Shown: one piece after another, positions 6,964 to 8,882 of the stretch | How the letters are laid out: every line of letters begins with the position of its first letter | Numbering within the stretch: the first letter of the stretch is position 1 | Assembly (NCBI GenBank): GCA_027451425.1 | Contig: DAIDJH010000053.1 | Location: 1-8,882, forward strand | Length of the DNA: 8,882 nt | From: Bdellovibrionales bacterium | GTDB lineage: Bacteria; Bdellovibrionota; Bdellovibrionia; Bdellovibrionales; UBA1609 | Direction: 5' to 3' | The notes under the pieces: generated by a model | What the model was told of the DNA's origin: nothing | Database searches by the model: none | Seen by the model: the letters and a program-made list of their open reading frames with translations, nothing else | Translations under genes and position numbers: made by a program

Positions 6964-7380
6964 TTATTTTGCCCATAAGGTGAGCTGGCAATTCACTACT
7001 TTAGGATGATCCGAGCAAGAGGTGAGCTCGTAACTTTTTACTACACCGCGCTGATCGACATAAACGCTTAGCGTTTGTAATCCACAATTTAGAATATCTT
7101 CGCCTTGCAAAAATGGCGCAAAATGATTCGGATTCGCATTGTTTGAATATGCGTAATCAAGACTAAATGCTTGCGGAGCCAAATCTACCATTGATTTCAA
7201 TAAACCATGCTGTGGATCACCCGGCCGCAGAACAATACTGCACATGCGATCGCTCCCCACTAAGTGCCCAAAATAAAACCCGAGGCGAGGTGCGACAGTG
7301 TTTGAGCGGGCCGTCGCCAATGAGCTCAAACCAATCAAGGCCGCAACGAACAAAATTCGCGCCATGGATTTAACACGCAT
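6964..7380 (-). CDS. Small secreted protein of unknown function
   Basis: This protein of 138 residues has a clear Sec signal: R2, K4 and R8, hydrophobic ILFVAALIGLSSL and A-T-A, with probable cleavage after residue 24. The mature part of about 114 residues holds four cysteines (C47, C99, C122, C131), enough for two disulfide bonds in the periplasm, and strand-like stretches such as TLSVYVDQRGVVKSYEL. I recognise no family. ATG 7380-7378 is preceded by GGAGG at 7392-7388 with a 7-base gap, a strong ribosome binding site. The gene is followed after 112 bases by the trehalase gene on the same strand, so co-transcription is possible but not shown. Its signal peptide closely matches that of the divergent gene at 7652. 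Confidence 0.75.
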   Translation of the reverse strand: MRVKSMARILFVAALIGLSSLATARSNTVAPRLGFYFGHLVGSDRMCSIVLRPGDPQHGLLKSMVDLAPQAFSLDYAYSNNANPNHFAPFLQGEDILNCGLQTLSVYVDQRGVVKSYELTSCSDHPKVVNCQLTLWAK

Positions 7381-7427
7381 TGTTTCGCCTCCATTTTTCG
7401 TCGCAAATTTTAGCTGACTGCGGATCC

Positions 7428-7456
7428 AATTTAAATAGTGGATATAAATTTAACAA
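7428..7456 (-). promoter_or_regulatory. Candidate sigma-70-type promoter for the 138-residue secreted protein
   Basis: On the minus strand TTGTTA (7456-7451), 17 bases, then TAAATT (7433-7428): each box matches four of six consensus bases with ideal spacing. The start codon is 47 bases further. The -10 box also forms an inverted repeat with TAAATT at 7445-7450. Weak evidence in an AT-rich stretch. Confidence 0.25.
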
Positions 7457-7483
7457 AAGCATCGCGCTTTTTGGCAGTCAACC

Positions 7484-7506
7484 CGAGCGGCGTTTTGCGG
7501 CGCTCG
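7484..7506. other. GC-rich hairpin in the divergent intergenic region
   Basis: Arms CGAGCGGCG (7484-7492) and CGGCGCTCG (7498-7506) pair over nine positions with one G-G mismatch around the loop TTTTG. Neither strand shows a clear T-run after it, so a normal intrinsic terminator is unlikely. It lies about 145 bases before the gene at 7652 and could be part of a structured leader or a small RNA. The rest of the 271-base gap (7381-7651) holds the candidate minus-strand promoter at 7428-7456 and a lone TATAAG at 7554-7559, but no convincing gene. Confidence 0.35.
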
Positions 7507-7639
7507 ATTTAAAAAATATTCAGCCTTGCGTCGATGAACATACGCCGAACCTCTATAAGCGCGTATTGGCGCCATACAAACTGCGGCTTGAGTTTTGCTT
7601 CAACTTTTAACGATGAGTCTTAAAAGGGGTTTCATATAT

Positions 7640-7644
7640 GAGGG
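7640..7644 (+). promoter_or_regulatory. Shine-Dalgarno site deciding the start at 7652
   Basis: GAGGG, 7 bases before GTG 7652. It favours GTG 7652 over the upstream in-frame ATG 7613 and TTG 7595, which lack a comparable site and would put a long hydrophilic segment before the signal peptide. Confidence 0.6.
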
Positions 7645-7651
7645 CGAGTCC

Positions 7652-8611
7652 GTGAGATCAAAACAACCTTCGGCAAAAATCATTTTTTTTGCTGCCTTGA
7701 TAGGTCTTGCTGAATTGTTACTCGTTTCGCCGCTATCAGGGGCCGCCTCCGTGCCTAATGGGGCGGGCGCATCTAAAACGACCGACATCAGTTGGTGGGA
7801 AGAGTTCCCAGCCGTTCAGTCCGCTCTTGAAATGAGTGGCAATAAATTTGATTTGAAATCGCAATTCAAATTGCAGCAAAGTATTAGTTTTGAGCGCGTT
7901 AAAAGCTTCGTTCATGATGACAACGTGATCAAGGATTTTGTTCCAGCTCTACAGTCAGTCAAAACGAGCGCCGAATCGAACGGACAATATCGATATAGTT
8001 TTACCGCAAAAGATTTTTGGGGAGACGAGTACTCGCAAGCATTTCTTTGTCGAGACAGCGTCAACTCATCAACGGTTTTAGACGAAGACTGTTTTGAACA
8101 GCCGACGAAAGAAACGGCAAAGAATGCGCGCGCACAAATTTTGACCGGCGGGGCGCTGTCCATTGACTGCTTTTCCACTCAATCGATCAAACCTCTTGAC
8201 CCCTCGCTTGTCGGAGTCAAGGGGGTGCAATGCATCTTCGAACTGAGCGGGCGTATCAACAGTCTTGCCACCGCGTTCACCGATATGACCGGCAAGAAAA
8301 TTCCGGCAGAAAAAGTGGCGCACTATATTTTAAATGCACTGACATCCTACACGACCCAAATTGGACTGCTTGCCGGCAACGACGTATCCAACCCCAGTCA
8401 AACTCAAGATTTTCTTAAAAGTACGGGCTTGGGGAGGAAGTTTACGTTTGATCGTTTGCAGGGGCATAAATTGGGCTTCGGCAATCTTACTCCAGGTAAA
8501 ACCTTTATCGTCAAAATCGGCTCGGATGGAACTTTTTCGGAGCGCATCCAATACGGCGATTACGCGCTCGAATCCATTGCGCCGGGAGCGTATCAAGCTG
8601 ACAATCGATAA
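7652..8611 (+). CDS. Secreted protein of unknown function, 319 residues
   Basis: From GTG 7652 the protein has 319 residues and a Sec signal: R2, K4 and K9, hydrophobic IIFFAALIGLAELLLV, and probable cleavage after G-A-A near residue 32. The N-terminal 19 residues align with those of the divergent gene at 7380 (both MRxK, then AALIGL), which also supports this start. The mature part has four cysteines (C133, C147, C173, C194) grouped in the middle third, consistent with disulfides in an exported protein, and a C-terminal stretch with strand-like segments (KTFIVKIGSDGTFSERIQYGDYAL). There is no recognisable catalytic motif or domain, and I do not assign a family. An odd palindrome ATTGTT-G-AACAAT lies just after the stop at 8622-8634, without a T-run. 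Confidence 0.8.
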   Translation: MRSKQPSAKIIFFAALIGLAELLLVSPLSGAASVPNGAGASKTTDISWWEEFPAVQSALEMSGNKFDLKSQFKLQQSISFERVKSFVHDDNVIKDFVPALQSVKTSAESNGQYRYSFTAKDFWGDEYSQAFLCRDSVNSSTVLDEDCFEQPTKETAKNARAQILTGGALSIDCFSTQSIKPLDPSLVGVKGVQCIFELSGRINSLATAFTDMTGKKIPAEKVAHYILNALTSYTTQIGLLAGNDVSNPSQTQDFLKSTGLGRKFTFDRLQGHKLGFGNLTPGKTFIVKIGSDGTFSERIQYGDYALESIAPGAYQADNR

Positions 8612-8721
8612 CTGAACGCAAATTGTTGAACAATCGCGAGTGCCGCACGCCCCGCGGCCAGTCTTACGTATTGTTTTAGCAATTCCTGTCGAGCTGGCAA
8701 TGCCAAATAGATAATATGTAA

Positions 8722-8882
8722 ATGATGACAAAACCGCCTGTATTTAGACCCCGACGTGCGATTGGCGTAGCTCTCCACACGCTTTGGGCTTTGCCGTTTT
8801 TTCTCCTCCCAATCACGGCCGCGAACCTCGCCTTTGCCACAACAGTTTTCGACGCCACCGCCAAAAAAACTCAAACCAACAG
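8722..8882 (+). CDS. Secreted protein, N-terminal part only
   Basis: An open frame starts at ATG 8722 (or the adjacent ATG 8725), directly after an in-frame TAA at 8719-8721, and runs off the window end; 53 codons are visible. The N-terminus has K4, R9, R11 and R12, a hydrophobic stretch ALHTLWALPFFLLPITAANL and L-A-F-A, with probable cleavage after residue 39, so the product is exported. The first mature residues (TTVFDATAKKTQTN) identify no family. There is no Shine-Dalgarno sequence; GATAAT at 8710-8715 lies 6 bases before the ATG and could be the -10 box of a leaderless transcript. The opposite strand also has an open frame here, but it lacks a signal or recognisable features. Confidence is limited by the short visible length. 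Confidence 0.55.
   Translation, partial: MMTKPPVFRPRRAIGVALHTLWALPFFLLPITAANLAFATTVFDATAKKTQTN

Noticed and set aside
7380..7610. Plus-strand open frame of 76 codons in the divergent gap
   Set aside because: It would start with TTG inside the neighbouring start region, has no ribosome binding site, and contains the GC-rich hairpin; no protein features are visible.
8330..8874. Minus-strand open frames at the right end
   Set aside because: They lie opposite the 319-residue gene and the partial secreted gene and show no signal, domain or ribosome binding site.

Overview
The window looks like chromosomal DNA of a Gram-negative bacterium with a heavily lipoprotein- and surface-protein-loaded envelope. 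The style (Ig-like and GLUG-repeat lipoproteins, small outer-membrane barrels, many unrecognised secreted proteins, moderate GC) is reminiscent of Bdellovibrionota, but that placement is inference from protein style; no taxonomic marker is present. There are nine protein genes. One is a DDE transposase; the other eight all begin with an export signal (three lipoprotein signals, five apparent Sec signals). I see no tRNA, rRNA, CRISPR array or phage genes, and no gene-free stretch over 300 bases.

Layout. 1-229 (minus): start of a lipoprotein with an Ig-like repeat, running out of the window. 384-1544 (minus): intact DDE transposase. 1745-3334 (plus): lipoprotein with about ten GLUG-type repeats, divergent from the first lipoprotein and sharing its unusual S-G-C-G-K-L-W lipobox region. 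5006-3939 and 3942-3373 (minus): a two-gene operon, a propeller-like lipoprotein followed by a small outer-membrane beta-barrel protein with a GTGA stop/start overlap. 6851-5154 (minus): divergent periplasmic GH37 trehalase. 7380-6964 (minus) and 7652-8611 (plus): divergent secreted proteins of unknown function with very similar signal peptides. 8722-8882 (plus): start of another secreted protein, cut by the window end.

The clearest regulatory signal is a repeated promoter-like block, T(A/C/T)AA-N16-TCCGA(T/A)(A/C)(A/G), placed 7-11 bases before the start codon of all three lipoprotein genes, none of which has a Shine-Dalgarno sequence. It resembles a sigma-28 (FliA) promoter and would give leaderless or nearly leaderless mRNAs. 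By contrast the transposase and the two divergent secreted genes have good Shine-Dalgarno sequences. I did not find a clear novel multi-gene defence or mobile system; the most useful leads are the shared lipoprotein promoter, the lipoprotein pair split by a transposase, and the trehalase with altered active-site motifs.
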